From: Gnomoniopsis sp. IMI 355080
Lineage: Eukaryota; Ascomycota; Sordariomycetes; Diaporthales; Gnomoniaceae
DNA length: 64,000 bases
Reading direction: 5' to 3'
Assembly (NCBI GenBank): GCA_027946555.1
Contig: JAPEVC010000006.1
Span: forward strand, 62,001-126,000
The position numbers and the translations under genes were made by a program. The notes beneath the pieces were generated by a model. That model made no database searches. It saw only the letters and a list, made by a program, of their open reading frames with translations, and had not been told where the DNA came from. Shown piece by piece: positions 11,752 to 25,860 of the stretch (position 1 is its first letter; every line of letters begins with the position of its first letter).

Positions 11752-14700
11752 GTCTCGAGATGCGAGTAGCGGGAAACATGAGTGATGCGAGAAATTGATA
11801 CCGAGCCAACTCGATGGTGGACCAAATAAACCATGGGACAGAGCCAGTGGTTTGTGATTACACCTTTGACTTCTTCACTGAACATATTTTTCATTTGTCA
11901 TCATACCCGTTTCCTTTGTCTTACGATACCATCGCGATTCATTGCCAGGCGTCGAGATTCTTGCGTGGGCGTGAACGGTTTGGACTTGGCGCGTGCGGCA
12001 TGGTCAGGAGGGCGTTGGTCTGTTCACCAGGTTTGGCTGCTATACAAAATATTCAAGTGGCCACCTGTGTGCGATTATCTTCTTGGAGAGGCGACATTGT
12101 ACTGCCGGAAAGTTGAAGACACGAATTTGGGATGCGAGGGTTTGGGTGCCTAGATGGCCAAGATCGTGGAATTCACACACAGTGGTGGTATCTGAGGGAG
12201 TTGGGAGAACTCTGGAAGCATTACTTCCGTGAATCGGCGTCATAGAGAGAACACACCCTTCTAGCTATATCGTCGGAATCGTCTTGACTTTGACCAAGAG
12301 CTCTGCTACAGGTCTATTGCGTGTCTCGCTTGTGCGAATGTTCTTTTCTTTACCATTTCTCGACTATGCCTAGAGACGCCGCAGTATGTCTTGCAGCTAC
12401 TAAATGTCTCTGCCTGCGAGGCACCGTTCCCGCCTGAGACGACTTCCTTGAGCGAGCTGGTTTCCCGACAACCGAGCTCTTTGCGTCCCCGAAGAAGGGA
12501 TTTGAGAGCAAGATTGCACCTATTAGTCCTTCGGGCACACAGGTTTTAAACCCCCAATCTGTTGCCGGCCCGAGACCCGCTCGCACGACATAGGAAGCAG
12601 CAGGTGGTTCGGGCAAGTAGCAGTTCATGCAAGGCTGTAGCTGATGACGGGCTAGATTACCGAAAGCGAAATGGGATTGAATCACGAAACCTAGCTCCCA
12701 CGTGTCTTCGCCTACCACGTTGACTACAGCGAAAAGGTGATGCCACTACCCAAGTGATGCCACTATTTAGGTACCCATTAGAACTCTGACTCAGGGCCAA
12801 GGACCAAGAGAATACGCTGAATTGACCTCACGATCAGACCTAACGAGTAGATCGAACAAAGATGAACCAGGGGACGTCACATGTGCTGTGAGCCCCAATC
12901 GGGGTTCAAAAAGGGTCCAGTCTGTACCATGTCACGTACGGTAAGGTTCGACGTGCAGGAAGGAGGCTTGTGCATACTATCGTGATAGTCAGTGACCGTA
13001 ATGGCCGTACCCAAAACAGTGCCGGTACGCCTTCAGCTGTCGAGACAAGTAGTCCAAACGGTGTGGGGTTCGAGCAAGGCTGAGATGTCTTTTAGAACAG
13101 GAAGACCCACTTTTGGGCTTGGACGATCCTTGAATATTATTAGGTTCACCGACGACTTGCTCCCCCGGGAAAGGAAATCCAACCCCTCCTATGCACAGTA
13201 TCTAGTACCTGGGTATTTATTTACCTGAATGCCTCTAGCAGCGTGATGAAGACGGGCCGGTGGAAACCATCGCTGCATTGTTCACGAATAGCCCAAACAC
13301 CCGAGGCATCTTTGACCTGGAATTGAGTTGGATTTTGCCGATTTCATCCGAACACAAACAACAAACACCAGCCTGTTCTAACAGCTGCTCTCAGCAGCAG
13401 CCAGCAGTGGCGGCCCGCGGAGTACGCGGAGAAGATGTTGGGGATCTGCGGCGGAACCCTGGAGCTTAAACAGTACTATAGAAGACTTGCACATTTGGGC
13501 CCGCGCCCCCGGGACTAAGCCGGCAGGCTAGCTGAGCTGGTCGGGGAAGGGCTAAGATTGACAACTCGCAGCTCTGGAAATGCTTTAGTTTCTATGATCA
13601 ACCACTTTCCTCAACATTTGGGGTGGCCGCACTCTTATTTTATTAGAGACACACGAACTCAAAGTGTTTACTGGGTTTCCACTTCCGGGTCCTTCCGTCA
13701 AAATATCGTTGAAACGCAGAGTGATCGATGTCTCTGCCGGACGAGTGGAAGAGAATTGACCCGTCATAATTGTCTGTTGATGAGGAGGAACCAGCAAGAA
13801 ACGGTTGCAGCATCGTTTTCTTTTTTTTTACCCTTTGCTGGTTGGTTGGCCAGGACTTTTCCTTGCAGAGTCAAGAGCGACGCTCGAGGCGCCGTTTGCA
13901 GGGACAAGAGTGGGACGGCGCCCCCCCCGGAGATCCGCTAGGCTGGGGGGGCTCGGGCTGTTTTAGCGGGGGAAGCGGGCGACCTGAGATCTGATTTTGG
14001 TTGTTGAGATTGGAAAACCCCTTTGGACCGACCGCGGGGTCCTCGATTGATTCATATCGAGCCAACTTACCCAACTCGAAGTGATACAAAAGAAAAGAGC
14101 CAGCTGTGACATTGGACGTCGTTGGCTTTTGACTCGAAAAAAGCACATGTACCGTTGACATCTTCATCGCACAAAAAACCATTATGGGATTGCAATTCAG
14201 CTCTACCACTGTCCAAAAACCACCGAAGCATTATTATTAATGTCCGACGCAAGGCTGAAGGTTGGGCTGAGACAGACACGAAAGACCGCGGGAACACGGG
14301 CGCCGACTGTGCGAGGAAGGAGGTTGGACACTTCGGGCACCGAACAGGCGGTTCAGGTCCGCGGCTGATTTGATCGTTCACTGCTCTTTGGCACATTCAC
14401 CTTGTCTAGTTAGTACAAATGAAATCGAAACCCCTACAGGCAATGTCCCGAGATCCAATCTTTCTCGGAGCATGTCGAGGGAAGGTGGCATTGTCCATGT
14501 CCCGGCACATTCACATAAGAAAAAAAAGTTGAGTGAATGCTGCGAATATTCCGACGGTGGACCCCGGGGGAGGGGAGCTGGGAAGCAATGGGAACTTATC
14601 GATAGCAGAATTGCCCCATCCGGAAGATTGGATACATGCATATACTTTAGGAAGCTCTCACTCTCTACATGCATCAACTCCCCAAGAAGCATAAGGCTGG

Positions 14701-15723
14701 GCCCCACCGTCTCACCAAAACGGCTTCCCCAACACACTGGTCCGGCCTCTCATTGGACTTATACGTCACATTTGATCTGCAAGGGTCCGGAAAGGATCTG
14801 GCCGAGTGGAGGGTGGATGCCTGACCCTACGCCTCGTTGAATGCAACTTCCCCTTCACTGCATGCCACCTTCCATCTAGACTTTGTCCGAAGCTATATCA
14901 AGTCCTCCGGCCTGCCCGTTCCCATTCTCACGAAGCCCACTCCACCTCCGGTCGGCTTTGAAAGGAATCCTTTTTTACTCCCTGTAACCACTTCTTCACA
15001 ATATCCCCCCTACCCCGGCGGACCAGAGCTTGCCTCTCTCAGATTTGTACAACAGCAGTCCCATAACGCCCAGCAAAAGGTCCCGTCACGACCTTGGTCT
15101 GCCCCTACAACCCAAGACACGCTCCTTGCTCCCTTTGCAACTGCACCTTCCTAGACAAGTGAGACATCAGCATAGAACGAGTAAGTCTTAAATCCCGGGT
15201 CACTGGGACTGTGCTGGCTCGCGTTGGACTGTCGCGATGCTTCAGAATCCAGAATCGCACGCAGTCCCTCAACAATATACGAATCGCATGAACCATAAGC
15301 AACTATCCCGTCCGAGCCGGACGGCTTTCAAACCCCCTCCCTGTGCTGACTCTTTCCCAAATACCAATTCACAAAATCTTACAAGCAGAGGCTGATTCGG
15401 GCCAATTTGGTCTCATTTAGGTCACTGGCTTTTCGTCCACTGGTCCCTGAACTTTCCAGCTCTTCGGATCTCGACGCCGCGCTTTGGCTAGCTCCGGCGG
15501 TCCGTTTCTCTAGACACGCTCAGACAGGTCCAGCACACTGTCCCCCCGACTCTTTCCCTCGACTCGAGACTCGGCATTTCGCTTCGACACGACGAATTCC
15601 GACATTCTTTCTTTGTACCATTAATGTCCACCTAGATACCCCCGAATTACCGTCTCTCCTCGCCAACATCATACTCCAACAGATTCTGGGCTCGCGCTCC
15701 GTCTTACCAACAACATCACAACA
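11752..15723. other. Long spacer before ACC1
   Basis: About 4 kb without a recognisable gene. It contains a C-run then G-runs near 13918-13980, an A-run near 14520, and from ~15300 a pyrimidine-rich tract with many CTC/TCT steps leading to ACAACA just before the ACC1 ATG, which looks like a long 5' leader. A leader intron is possible but I could not fix its borders. Short open frames on both strands show no family signal. Confidence 0.5.
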
Positions 15724-18700
15724 ATGACCACACTTCACGGAGTTGTCTCACGGCGTGGAAGCTTGGTGCCCCACCAGAATGGCAAGGCAACTTATGCCGA
15801 GCTACGAAAGGTTGCGGACCACTTCATTGGGGGCAATAAGTTGGAGAATGCGCCAGAGTCCAAGGTCAAGGATTTTGTCGCTGCTAACGATGGTCACACC
15901 GTTATTACGAATGTGAGTGATCTTCAGAGCACGAGAGGGTGCAGAAGGTAGAGGAGAGAACCAGAGGACTGACAGTAGCTGCGCTTACAGGTTCTAATCG
16001 CCAACAACGGCATTGCGGCCGTCAAGGAGATTCGTTCTGTTCGAAAATGGGCCTACGAAACGTTCGGAGACGAGCGGGCCATTCAGTTCACCGTCATGGC
16101 CACCCCTGAGGATCTTGGCGCCAACGCAGATTACATTCGAATGGCAGACCACTATGTGGAAGTTCCCGGCGGCACAAACAATCACAATTACGCCAACGTG
16201 GAGTTGATTGTCGATGTAGCAGAGCGGATGAACGTCCACGCCGTATGGGCAGGATGGTAAGTGCAATTCAGGGGGAAGACCCGACACATTGTGCATGCAC
16301 CATACTGACTTGTTTTCTGTCAACAGGGGACACGCTTCCGAGAACCCTAAATTGCCAGAGTCGCTGGCTGCCTCCAAGAAGAAGATCGTCTTCATTGGAC
16401 CACCAGGCTCTGCCATGCGCTCTCTCGGTGACAAGATCTCTTCAACCATCGTCGCACAACACGCCGAAGTGCCATGCATTCCCTGGTCTGGTACCGGCGT
16501 CGATCAGGTCGCCATTGACGACAAGGGCATTGTAACCGTGGCAGACGATATCTATATGAAAGGCTGCGTACAATCGTGGCAGGAGGGTCTGGAGAAGGCG
16601 CGGGAGATCGGCTTCCCTGTCATGATCAAGGCTTCTGAGGGTGGTGGTGGCAAGGGTATCCGAAAGGCCATGAGCGAGGACGGTTTTGAGCAGCTTTACA
16701 AGGCCGCCGCCAGTGAAATCCCAGGCTCGCCCATCTTCATCATGCAGCTCGCCAGCAGTGCCCGGCACTTGGAGGTCCAGCTGCTCGCTGATCAGTACGG
16801 CAACAACATCTCGCTCTTTGGTCGTGATTGCTCGGTTCAAAGACGCCACCAAAAGATTATCGAGGAGGCGCCTGTGACAATCGCCAAAGCCGACACTTTC
16901 AGGAAGATGGAAGATGCCGCTGTGAGACTCGGTCGCCTCGTCGGTTACGTTTCCGCAGGTACCGTCGAATACCTCTACTCGCACCACGATGACAAATTTT
17001 ACTTCCTCGAGTTGAATCCGCGTCTCCAGGTCGAGCATCCTACCACGGAAATGGTCAGTGGTGTCAACCTGCCCGCTGCTCAGCTTCAGATTGCCATGGG
17101 TATCCCGCTGCACCGCATCCGTGACATTCGCCTGCTCTACGGTGTTGACCCCAAAGCTGCGACCGAGATCGACTTTGAGTTCAAGAACGAGGCCAGTGCC
17201 AAGACTCAGCGTCGGCCAACTCCCAAAGGCCACACCACCGCTTGCCGTATCACTTCTGAGGACCCCGGTGAGGGCTTCAAGCCCTCCAACGGTGTTATGC
17301 ACGACCTGAACTTCAGGAGTAGCTCCAACGTGTGGGGTTACTTCTCTGTCAGTACCGGTTCTGGCATTCACTCTTTCTCTGACTCTCAATTTGGCCATAT
17401 TTTTGCCTATGGCGAGAACCGACAGGCCTCGCGGAAGCATATGGTTGTTGCGCTCAAAGAGTTGAGTATTCGTGGTGATTTCCGGACCACGGTTGAGTAC
17501 TTGATCAAGCTTCTGGAAACAGAGGCTTTCGAGGACAACACCATTACCACCGGCTGGCTTGATGAGCTGATCACCAACAAGCTTACCGCTGAGCGCCCAG
17601 ACCCAACAATTGCTGTTGTGTGCGGTGCCGTCACCAAGGCACACATTGCTAGTGAAGAGTGTATCGCCGAGTACAAGGCGGGTCTGAACAAGGGTCAGGT
17701 TCCTTCTAAGGACATCCTCAAGACGGTCTTCCCAATTGAGTTTATCTACGAGGGCTTCCGTTACAAGTTTACCGTCACCCGGTCGAGCTTGGATAGCTAC
17801 CATCTCTTCATCAACGGCTCCAAGTGCTCCGTCGCTGTGCGTGCACTCAGTGACGGCGGTTTGTTGGTCCTCCTCGATGGCCGCAGCCACAGTGTGTACT
17901 GGAAGGAGGAGGTCGGTGCCACTCGTGTATCCGTCGACAGCAAGACCTGTCTGCTCGAGCAGGAGAACGATCCCACCCAGCTTCGCACGCCTTCTCCCGG
18001 AAAGCTGGTCTCTTATGCGGTTGACAATGGGGAGCACGTCAAGGCTGGCCAGATCTTCGCCGAGGTCGAGGTCATGAAAATGTACATGCCGCTCATTGCC
18101 GCCGAGGACGGTGTGGTCCAGCTCATCAAGCAGCCTGGTGCCACTCTGGAAGCCGGAGATATCCTCGGTATCCTTGTTCTGGATGACCCTAGCCGTGTCA
18201 AGCAGGCTCAACCCTTCCTGGGCCAACTCCCCGAGTTTGGGCCTCCTATGGTTCACGGTGACAAAGCCTCTCAACGTTTTGCCCAGCTATATGGTACTCT
18301 TGCCAACATTCTTGAGGGATTTGACAATACCGTTGTCATGACCCAAACGCTGAAGGATCTTATCCAGGTGTTGCGCGACCCCGAGCTTCCCTACAGCGAG
18401 TGGTCTGCTCAATTCTCAGCTCTGCACAGTCGCATGCCGCAAAAGCTTGACAACCTCTTCGCTCAATTGGTCGAGCGGGCCAAGTCACGCGGCGGCGACT
18501 TCCCTGCCAAGGCTCTTGCTCGTGCGTTCCAAAAGTTCCTCGACGACAATGTTGCCCCGAGCGATCAGAACACGCTCAGGACTACCTTGGAGCCGTTGAC
18601 CACCATCTTGGACCTTTACTCCGAGGGCCAGAAGGTCCGTGAGCTCAGGAGCATCTCAAGCCTGCTGGAGAAGTACTCCGAGGTCGAGCACGTCTTCTCT

Positions 18701-21700
18701 GGACAGAAGCTGCAGGACGAGGAGATCATCCTGGCCTTGCGTGATGCCAACAAGGAGGATGTGACAAAGGTTGTCCAGACGGTCTTGTCTCACAGCCGTG
18801 TCAGCGCCAAGAACAACCTCGTCGTCGCCCTTCTCGAGGAATATCGTCCCAACAAGCCCGGTGCTGGCAATGTTGGCAAGACTCTTCGACCTGTGCTGCG
18901 CGAGTTGGCAGACCTCGAGTCTCGTCAGACCGCTAAAGTCTCTCTGAAGGCTCGCGAGATCCTCATCCAGTGTGCCCTACCCTCGCTGGAGGAGCGCAAG
19001 GCCCAGATGGAGCACATTCTCCGCTCGTCCGTTGTTGAGTCGCGGTACGGTGAGGCCGGTCTGGACCATCGCAACCCAAGCATTGATGTCATCAAGGAGA
19101 TTGTGGACTCTAAATACACCGTCTTTGACGTGCTTCCGCTGTTCTTTGCCCACGAGGATCCTTGGGTCGGTCTCGCCGCCCTAGAGGTCTACGTTCGCCG
19201 TGCGTACCGTGCGTACATCCTCAGGCAGGTTGAGTATCACGGTGACGATTCGGATAACCCAGCCTTCGTGTCTTGGGACTTCCAGCTTAGGAAAATTGGT
19301 CAGTCTGAGTTCGGCCTTCCCATCGAAACTGCCGCTCCCTCGTCTCCGGTCACGCCGTCGACACCGGCCACCCCTATGCAGGGAGACTACGGCTTCCACC
19401 GCATTCACTCCATCAGCGATATGTCCTACCTGACTCGCAAGACTGAGCAAGACCCGGTCCGCCGTGGTGTCATCATCCCGTGCAAATATCTCGACGATGT
19501 CGATGACCTTCTTGCCAAGGCCCTGGAGACCCTGCCTCTGTTCCAGAAAAAGAACACGCTAATTGCCAATCTGGAAGGCAAGCGCAAGCCTCAACCCGCG
19601 CAGCCGGAACTTTCGAACGTGGTCAACATTGCTGTCCACAACTCTGAGAGTGGTGATGACCAAGATACCCTTGCTCGCATCCGGGACATCATGGAGCAGT
19701 TCAAGGGTGACCTCGTCTCTCATGGTGTTCGCCGTGTAACTTTTATCTGCGGTCGCACCGATGGCTCGTACCCAGGTTACTACACGTTCCGTGGCCCTAC
19801 GTACGAGGAAGACGACAGCATTCGTCACACGGAGCCGGCTCTCGCTTTCCAGCTGGAGCTGAACCGGCTTTCCAAGTTCAAGATCAAGCCTGTCTTTACT
19901 GAAAACAAGAACATTCACGTCTACGGTGCTGTTGCCAAGGAGAACGAGGCTGACAAGCGCTACTTCACTCGTGCTGTTATCCGTCCTGGCAGACTTCGTG
20001 ACGAGATTCCTACGGCTGAGTATCTGATCTCGGAGGCTGACCGTGTCATCAACGATATTTTCGACGCTCTCGAGATTATTGGCAACAATAACTCAGACTT
20101 GAACCACCTCTTCATCAACTTCACGCCTGTCTTCCAGCTGCAGCCGCGCGAGGTTGAGTACTCTCTGCAAGGATTCCTCGACCGCTTCGGACCTCGAGGA
20201 TGGCGTCTGCGTGTCGCCCAGGTCGAGATCCGCATTATCTGCACGGACCCCGCCACTGGTACTCCCTACCCTCTGCGTGTCATCATTACCAACACCTCCG
20301 GTTTCGTCGTTCAAGTTGAAGTGTATGCCGAGCGCAAATCCGAGAAGGGCGAGTGGGTCTTCCACTCCCTTGGTGGCACTACCAAGATCGGCGCCATGCA
20401 CCTGTTGCCTGTCTCGACGCCGTACCCGACCAAGAACCACCTGCAGCCCAAGCGCTACAAGGCCCACTTGATGGGCACACAGTACGCGTACGACTTCCCC
20501 GAGCTGTTCCGCCAGGCAATTCAGAACTCCTGGGCCGAAGCTGTCAAGGTCACGCCTGCCTTGGCTGAGAAGCAGCCTCAAGTGGGTGAGTGCATCGACT
20601 TCAGTGAGCTCGTCCTCGATGATGCCGACAAGTTGGCCGAGGTTTCTCGTGAGCCCGGCACCAACACTTGTGGTATGGTCGGCTGGCTTATCAACGCCCG
20701 CACGCCCGAATACCCCCGGGGCCGAAAATTCATCATCGTCGCCAACGATATCACCTACAATATTGGTTCATTTGGTCCCAAAGAGGACCACTACTTCAAT
20801 AAGTGCACCGAGTTGGCCCGCAAGCTGGGTATTCCTCGCATCTACTTGTCTGCCAACTCTGGTGCGCGCCTCGGACTTGCGACCGAGCTCATGCCGCACT
20901 TTAAGGTCGCCTTCAAGGACCCCGAGAAGCAGGAGGCTGGCTTCGAGTATCTCTATCTGGACAGTGAGACTAAGAAACGTTTCGAGAGCTCCGTCATCAC
21001 TGAGGAGATTGTCGAGAACGGCGAGACGAGGCACAAGATTGTCACCATTATCGGTCAAGAGGACGGTTTGGGTGTTGAGTGTCTGCGTGGATCGGGTCTC
21101 ATTGCTGGTGCGACCAGCCGTGCCTACAATGACATCTTCACTTGCACGCTTGTTACGTGTCGCTCTGTTGGTAAGTATCCTCACACTCTATCTATCCTAC
21201 TCTCACCGTGCTAATTGTGTCTGCAGGTATTGGTGCCTACCTTGTCCGTCTTGGACAGCGTGCTGTCCAGGTTGAGGGTCAGCCCATTATTCTGACTGGT
21301 GCTCCTGCCTTGAACAACCTGCTGGGTCGTGAGGTCTACACCTCCAACTTGCAGCTTGGTGGTACCCAGATCATGTACCGCAACGGTGTGTCCCACATGA
21401 CCGCCGAGGATGACATGGCTGGCATTTCCAAGATCGTCAAGTGGATGTCGTTTGTTCCTGATAAGCGCAACAATCCTGTACCAATTGCGCCAAGCGCTGA
21501 TACCTGGGACCGCGACGTTGTCTTCACCCCTGCGCCTCGTGTGCCTCACGATGTGCGGTGGATGATCGGCGGTAAGCAGGACGGCGATGACTTCCAGCCT
21601 GGTCTGTTCGACAAGGACTCTTTTGTCGAGACCCTGGGTGGGTGGGCTCGCACCGTGGTGGTTGGTCGTGCTCGTCTTGGTGGTATCCCTATGGGTGTTA

Positions 21701-22758
21701 TTGCCGTCGAGACCCGCTCGATCGAGAATGTCACTCCCGCCGACCCTGCCAATCCTGACTCTATCGAGCAGGTCAGCCAAGAAGCAGGTGGTGTCTGGTA
21801 CCCCAACTCTGCCTTCAAGACTGCTCAGGCCATCAACGACTTCAATCATGGTGAGCAACTGCCGCTGATGATCCTCGCCAACTGGCGTGGTTTCTCTGGT
21901 GGTCAGCGCGACATGTACAATGAGGTCCTCAAGTACGGTTCGTTCATTGTCGACGCTCTTGTCAAGTACGAGCAGCCCATCTTCGTGTACATCCCTCCTT
22001 TCGGTGAGCTCCGTGGTGGATCTTGGGTCGTCGTTGACCCGACCATCAACCCTACTGTCATGGAGATGTATGCCGATGTTGAGGCCCGTGGTGGTGTGCT
22101 TGAACCTGAAGGTATCATCGGTATCAAGTACCGCAAGGACAAGCAGCTTCTCACCATGGCACGCAATGACCCAACTTATGGTGCTCTCAAGAAGGAGCTG
22201 GCAGCCGCTCAATCCAGCGGTGCGTCGAAGGACGCGATCGATGCCATCGTTAACAAGATGGCCGAGCGCGAGGAACAGCTTCTGCCGATCTACTCCCAGA
22301 TCAGCCTGCAGTTTGCCGACCTGCACGACCGAGCTGGCCGGATGAAGGCCAAGGGTGTGATCCGCGACCAACTCGAGTGGCGCGACTCGCGTCGCTTCTT
22401 TTACTGGCGTGTGCGCAGACGTCTCAACGAGGAGTACATCCTGCGTCGCATGGCTGCCACGAGCGCGTCTGTTGCGCCTGGCAAGGACGCCGCTGCCGTG
22501 CGCGCCCGCCATCTTGCGCTACTGCAAGCGTGGAGCACCATTCCTGAATTCGATACAAAGGACCGCGAGGTTGCACTGTGGTATGAGGAGAACCGCGCTT
22601 TGGTAAATGAAAAGGTGGCCGCGATGAAGACGGAGGCCACCAAGGCGCACATTACGGAGTTGCTGCTGGACAAGAATGCATTTGAGGGTGTGCGGGCTGC
22701 CTTGTCGAACCTGCCGCTCGCGGAGAAGGAGGCACTGCTCAAGCAACTTTCTTCATAA
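15724..22758 (+). CDS. ACC1: Acetyl-CoA carboxylase
   Basis: Four exons (15724-15912, 15991-16256, 16327-21170, 21227-22758) give 2276 aa, the normal size for the fungal enzyme. The introns are 78, 70 and 56 nt with GTGAGT or GTAAGT donors. Order of domains: biotin carboxylase (residues ~60-560) with the ATP-grasp glycine loop EGGGGKGIRK and ELNPRLQVEHPTTE; biotinyl domain with EVMKM, biotin lysine K736; the central ACC region; then carboxyltransferase with SANSGARLGLA and, towards the end, GFSGGQRDMYNEVLKYG. It makes malonyl-CoA in the cytosol, the committed step of fatty-acid synthesis and the extender-unit supply for polyketides. All key motifs are intact. The ATG follows an ACAACA context and begins a short non-conserved leader before HFIGGN, as in other fungal homologues, with no mitochondrial signal. 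Nothing is unusual except very long antisense frames caused by codon bias. Confidence 0.99.
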
Positions 22759-23394
22759 ATAGTTAGAATCGATGATGAGAGAGCGCTTTTTAGATACTAG
22801 GGAAGGGTCGATACAGGAAAGGAATTGGAAGGGTTCTCATTCGCGGTGCTTGGTTCATGGGATGGGATACACAGGACATGGTTCATTGCGAGAGTTTTTC
22901 CTGCTGCTTCTGATTCGAATTCCCTACTGCATTGCTATTCATGTGTTCATCGCCGTTCCTTGGTTCTTTTGCTACGGCGTTATGTCATATAGGTTATGAG
23001 TGGATGGATGCCTTCGTTCTTCCTTCCCTGCACTTGTGATACAGTATCCTGGTTTGATCGATAAAGATCTTAGATGACTGAGAATTGAAAATGATATCAT
23101 TGAATAGTTCGCTCCATTATTTCATGTGCGCAAACTTTGCGGGACATTTAGTCCTAACTGGGCTATCCTACGTGATACGGAGAAGTGAGCCTCGTAGGAT
23201 AAAGAGTAGCCCTGGAGGGTCAAGCATGGAAACATGTATAAATCACCCGCATATTATTCAAGACATGAGGATCCTGATTCGTATTAAAGATAGAGAGACT
23301 ACCTCTTTCTGTGTCTCGAATGAATACTTGGGTAGTCACTGGTGCACTTTCCCGATCAAATCTACCCATTCAACGCAAAGCTGACACGGCCACC
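22759..23394. other. Convergent 3' spacer
   Basis: This holds the 3' ends of ACC1 and of the minus-strand gene that follows. It is AT-richer than the flanking genes; no gene was recognised. Confidence 0.6.
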
Positions 23395-25489
23395 CTAAAT
23401 CCACGACCACCACCTAAGCGAGACGATGGCTATAATTGCCGCGGAAAAGATAGCCAGCATAAAAGCCAAGAGTAGGAATGCGACGCTGTCTTCTTTGATC
23501 TTCTTGCCCAGCCTCGCTACCGCGAGACCGGTCGCGGTCGAGGGCAGAGATCGCAGGCCCAGTAGAAGTACGACGGCCTCCACTATCGTGGGGGGCGACG
23601 GGACGACCGAGACTGCGATCTGAGGACCGGCTGTCAGCCTCGTTACACCTGAGGCTTAACGCGTCAGACTGTGTACGAGAAGTGGTGGTGGTGGTGGTGG
23701 CCGGGAGGGAGATGATGATGGTTAATAGACTACGTACCAACCCGCTCAGTCGCTCTGATCGACCCTTGAGATATCGTAGGTACTCCTCGAGGGAAGAGAT
23801 GTGTCGCTCCAGGGCGGGTATTGCCTCGTTCATGCCTTCCATTGCCCAGTGGTAGCGGTCGAGGAAAGTCGACGCCACCACGTCGACGGTGAGTGTTTCG
23901 TTGTCGCGGGCAATGACCTCGAGTATGTTCCTCGCCATTTTGAGATGCCGCAGCTTGTTCGCCAGGCTGGTATCCACGCGACTGACGACTATGCTTTGGG
24001 ACACCAGCTTTTCGCGGGTCGGGAGGCCTGCGGTGCCGGCGCCGACGCCGGCACCGCCGGGTTGTTGAGTGGAGGTAGGGATGATGAGTTTTTCATCGTC
24101 TCCTGGCGGCGTAGACGGACCGAATGGGTTCCGGTCAGTCACCAAGGCGAAACTGCTGGTCTGGGTTGATGATGGATGTATGGAGGAAGGGGGCTCCGCG
24201 ACGCCACTGATCCCATCGACGGCGGCGACATCTGACGAGTTTCCAACATCCCGCAGGCCCGACTCCACCTCTTTCAGGCGGGGCAAGTCTTCCTCGTTGG
24301 CTTGGTCGTCAAAGAAACGTAGCATTTGGACGCAGCAGACAAAGCTCAGTACCTGTGGCGCAAAGATGTACTTTCGATATACGTTGAGCGTGTCCCGGAA
24401 CGCTGACCATGCTTCGCTGGCGCTGACGGTGCCCGTCTGCTTCTTGGTCCACCTCTTGCTCGGCGTGGAGGGTGAGCTTGTCATGTCCCCAAAAAACTTC
24501 TTCACAGGGGTCACTGGTGCACTGCCATCATGATGATTGGCATGTTGTTGTTGGGAAGCAGCGGCCGCTGCGCTCGAGTCGCTCGACCGCCATCGTTGAC
24601 ACCGATCCAAGAACAGTCCCCTGGTCTCGAGGGTGCGCCGGTTGAACGTCCAAATGAGCGCATATTCCGAGGTGCCGAGGAATTTGGTCACGACGCCTTT
24701 GGGCGTGTCGTTGAATTCATGGTACCCGTCGTACTCTCGCGCGACGTAGTACAATGCGCAGTGGTCGGCATCCATGTGGTCGACATAGAGACGGAGGAAA
24801 GTCTCGCGACCAATGGCGAGGGTGTTGGAGTCTGTGTCCGGGTTTCCGGCATCGTCGACTCCGGCGCGCGGTATGCAGACCAGCTTAAGGGATGCCACGG
24901 CCTCGACTTCCTCTTTGCCGCCCCGGTCCTTTGAACGAAGGCGATCGTTGTTACTGTTGTTCCCCGCGGCGCTGGCAGAAGTCACTGTCGTCGCTGCTGT
25001 TGCTGCTGTCGTCGAATTATTAGTAGCGGTGATTTTGCTGCTATGCATGCTGGCGCTCCTTGAGGGGGCCGACGGGGCCGAGGAGGTGTTTGTGGTAGTA
25101 TTACTGCTCTGCGCCGCGGTCTTGGACTTCTCGAGCTCTCCTCCAAAGGAGGCGGAAGAAGCTGCCGTGGGAAGATAGTCGATGGGCCTCTTTCTCATAA
25201 AGGAGCACAGATCATCCTCGAAGACCATCCACTCATTCAGACTGATTTTCGACGAGCCATTCTGTCGGCCGCCGCCGCTCGCGCTTTGTACACTTCCCAC
25301 GGACTGGCGCTTTGCTGCATTGCTGATGGATGAGGATGAAGCGCCTCCAAAAGCTCCAATTTCGATGACGTTGTACCGATATGCTGCATCTGCTGTTGTT
25401 GTTGTTGTTGTTGTCCCAGCCCCGGCGCTGGGGCGGAACTTTTGTTGTTTGTCGAAGGTCGACTGGGCGATAAGCTTCAAGCCCTCCAT
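23395..25489 (-). CDS. Uncharacterised protein with C-terminal membrane anchor
   Basis: I do not recognise the family. Proposed exons 25489-23738 and 23619-23395, over a 118-nt intron (GTACGT...CCTCAG), give 658 aa. The ATG chosen is the first in the frame with charged, coding-like sequence; upstream is a TAAA repeat. Visible parts: serine/threonine low-complexity stretches (~25-70, ~110-180), a compact folded core (~190-300) with RETFLRLYVDHMDADHCALYYVAR and TKFLGTSEYALIWTFNRRT, a second core (~360-430) with RDTLNVYRKYIFAPQVLSFV, helical stretches ending LEEYLRYLKGRSERLSGL, and after the splice one strong membrane segment (~629-650) with a RWWSW tail. Two cores followed by a helical arm and a C-terminal helix recall fungal CorA-like proteins, but no GMN motif is visible. 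Reading through the intron would replace the membrane segment with a charged tail, so the spliced form is preferred. Confidence 0.6.
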
Positions 25490-25511
25490 GGCAATAATAA
25501 GAAACCAATAA

Positions 25512-25531
25512 TAAATAAATAAATAAATAAA
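25512..25531. repeat. (TAAA)5 microsatellite
   Basis: Five perfect TAAA units (TTTA on the coding strand) lie about 20 bases upstream of the start codon of the minus-strand 658-aa gene, probably in its leader. Length changes could alter the leader. Confidence 0.9.
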
Positions 25532-25860
25532 CAACAACAGCGTGGCCGAGGCCGTCCCGAGGTTATTATTGTGTAGGTACTTTTATCAAACGAATTGCTG
25601 CAGTTCGTTGTCGGGCGCGTGGGTCGCGATGCCAGGGATTGTTCACATGGGCTGCCCGCGGTGGGTCGCGGCGTGGTGGATCGATTCGCGTAAGCAATCG
25701 ATGGACGAGGATAATGTGGAGAAAGAAAAAGGAAACGAAACGGCTGGATGATGAGATTATGCGGATGTGGCAAATACTTCCCTCGAGAAACAAGTACGGA
25801 TGTACGTTTGTCTCCCTCTCTCCACTCGTCATCATGCACTAGCATTTGAGTGGCTGAACT

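Noticed and set aside
16442..18274. 610-codon open frame antisense to ACC1, with a second of 433 codons at 21211-22512
   Set aside because: Both lie exactly opposite ACC1 coding exons and have no family signal. GC-rich third positions in the sense gene remove antisense stops, so these are shadows.
23414..23619. Read-through C-terminus of the 658-aa gene without the 118-nt intron
   Set aside because: It would give a charged low-complexity tail, while splicing gives a clear membrane helix in another frame and uses a good GTACGT donor.
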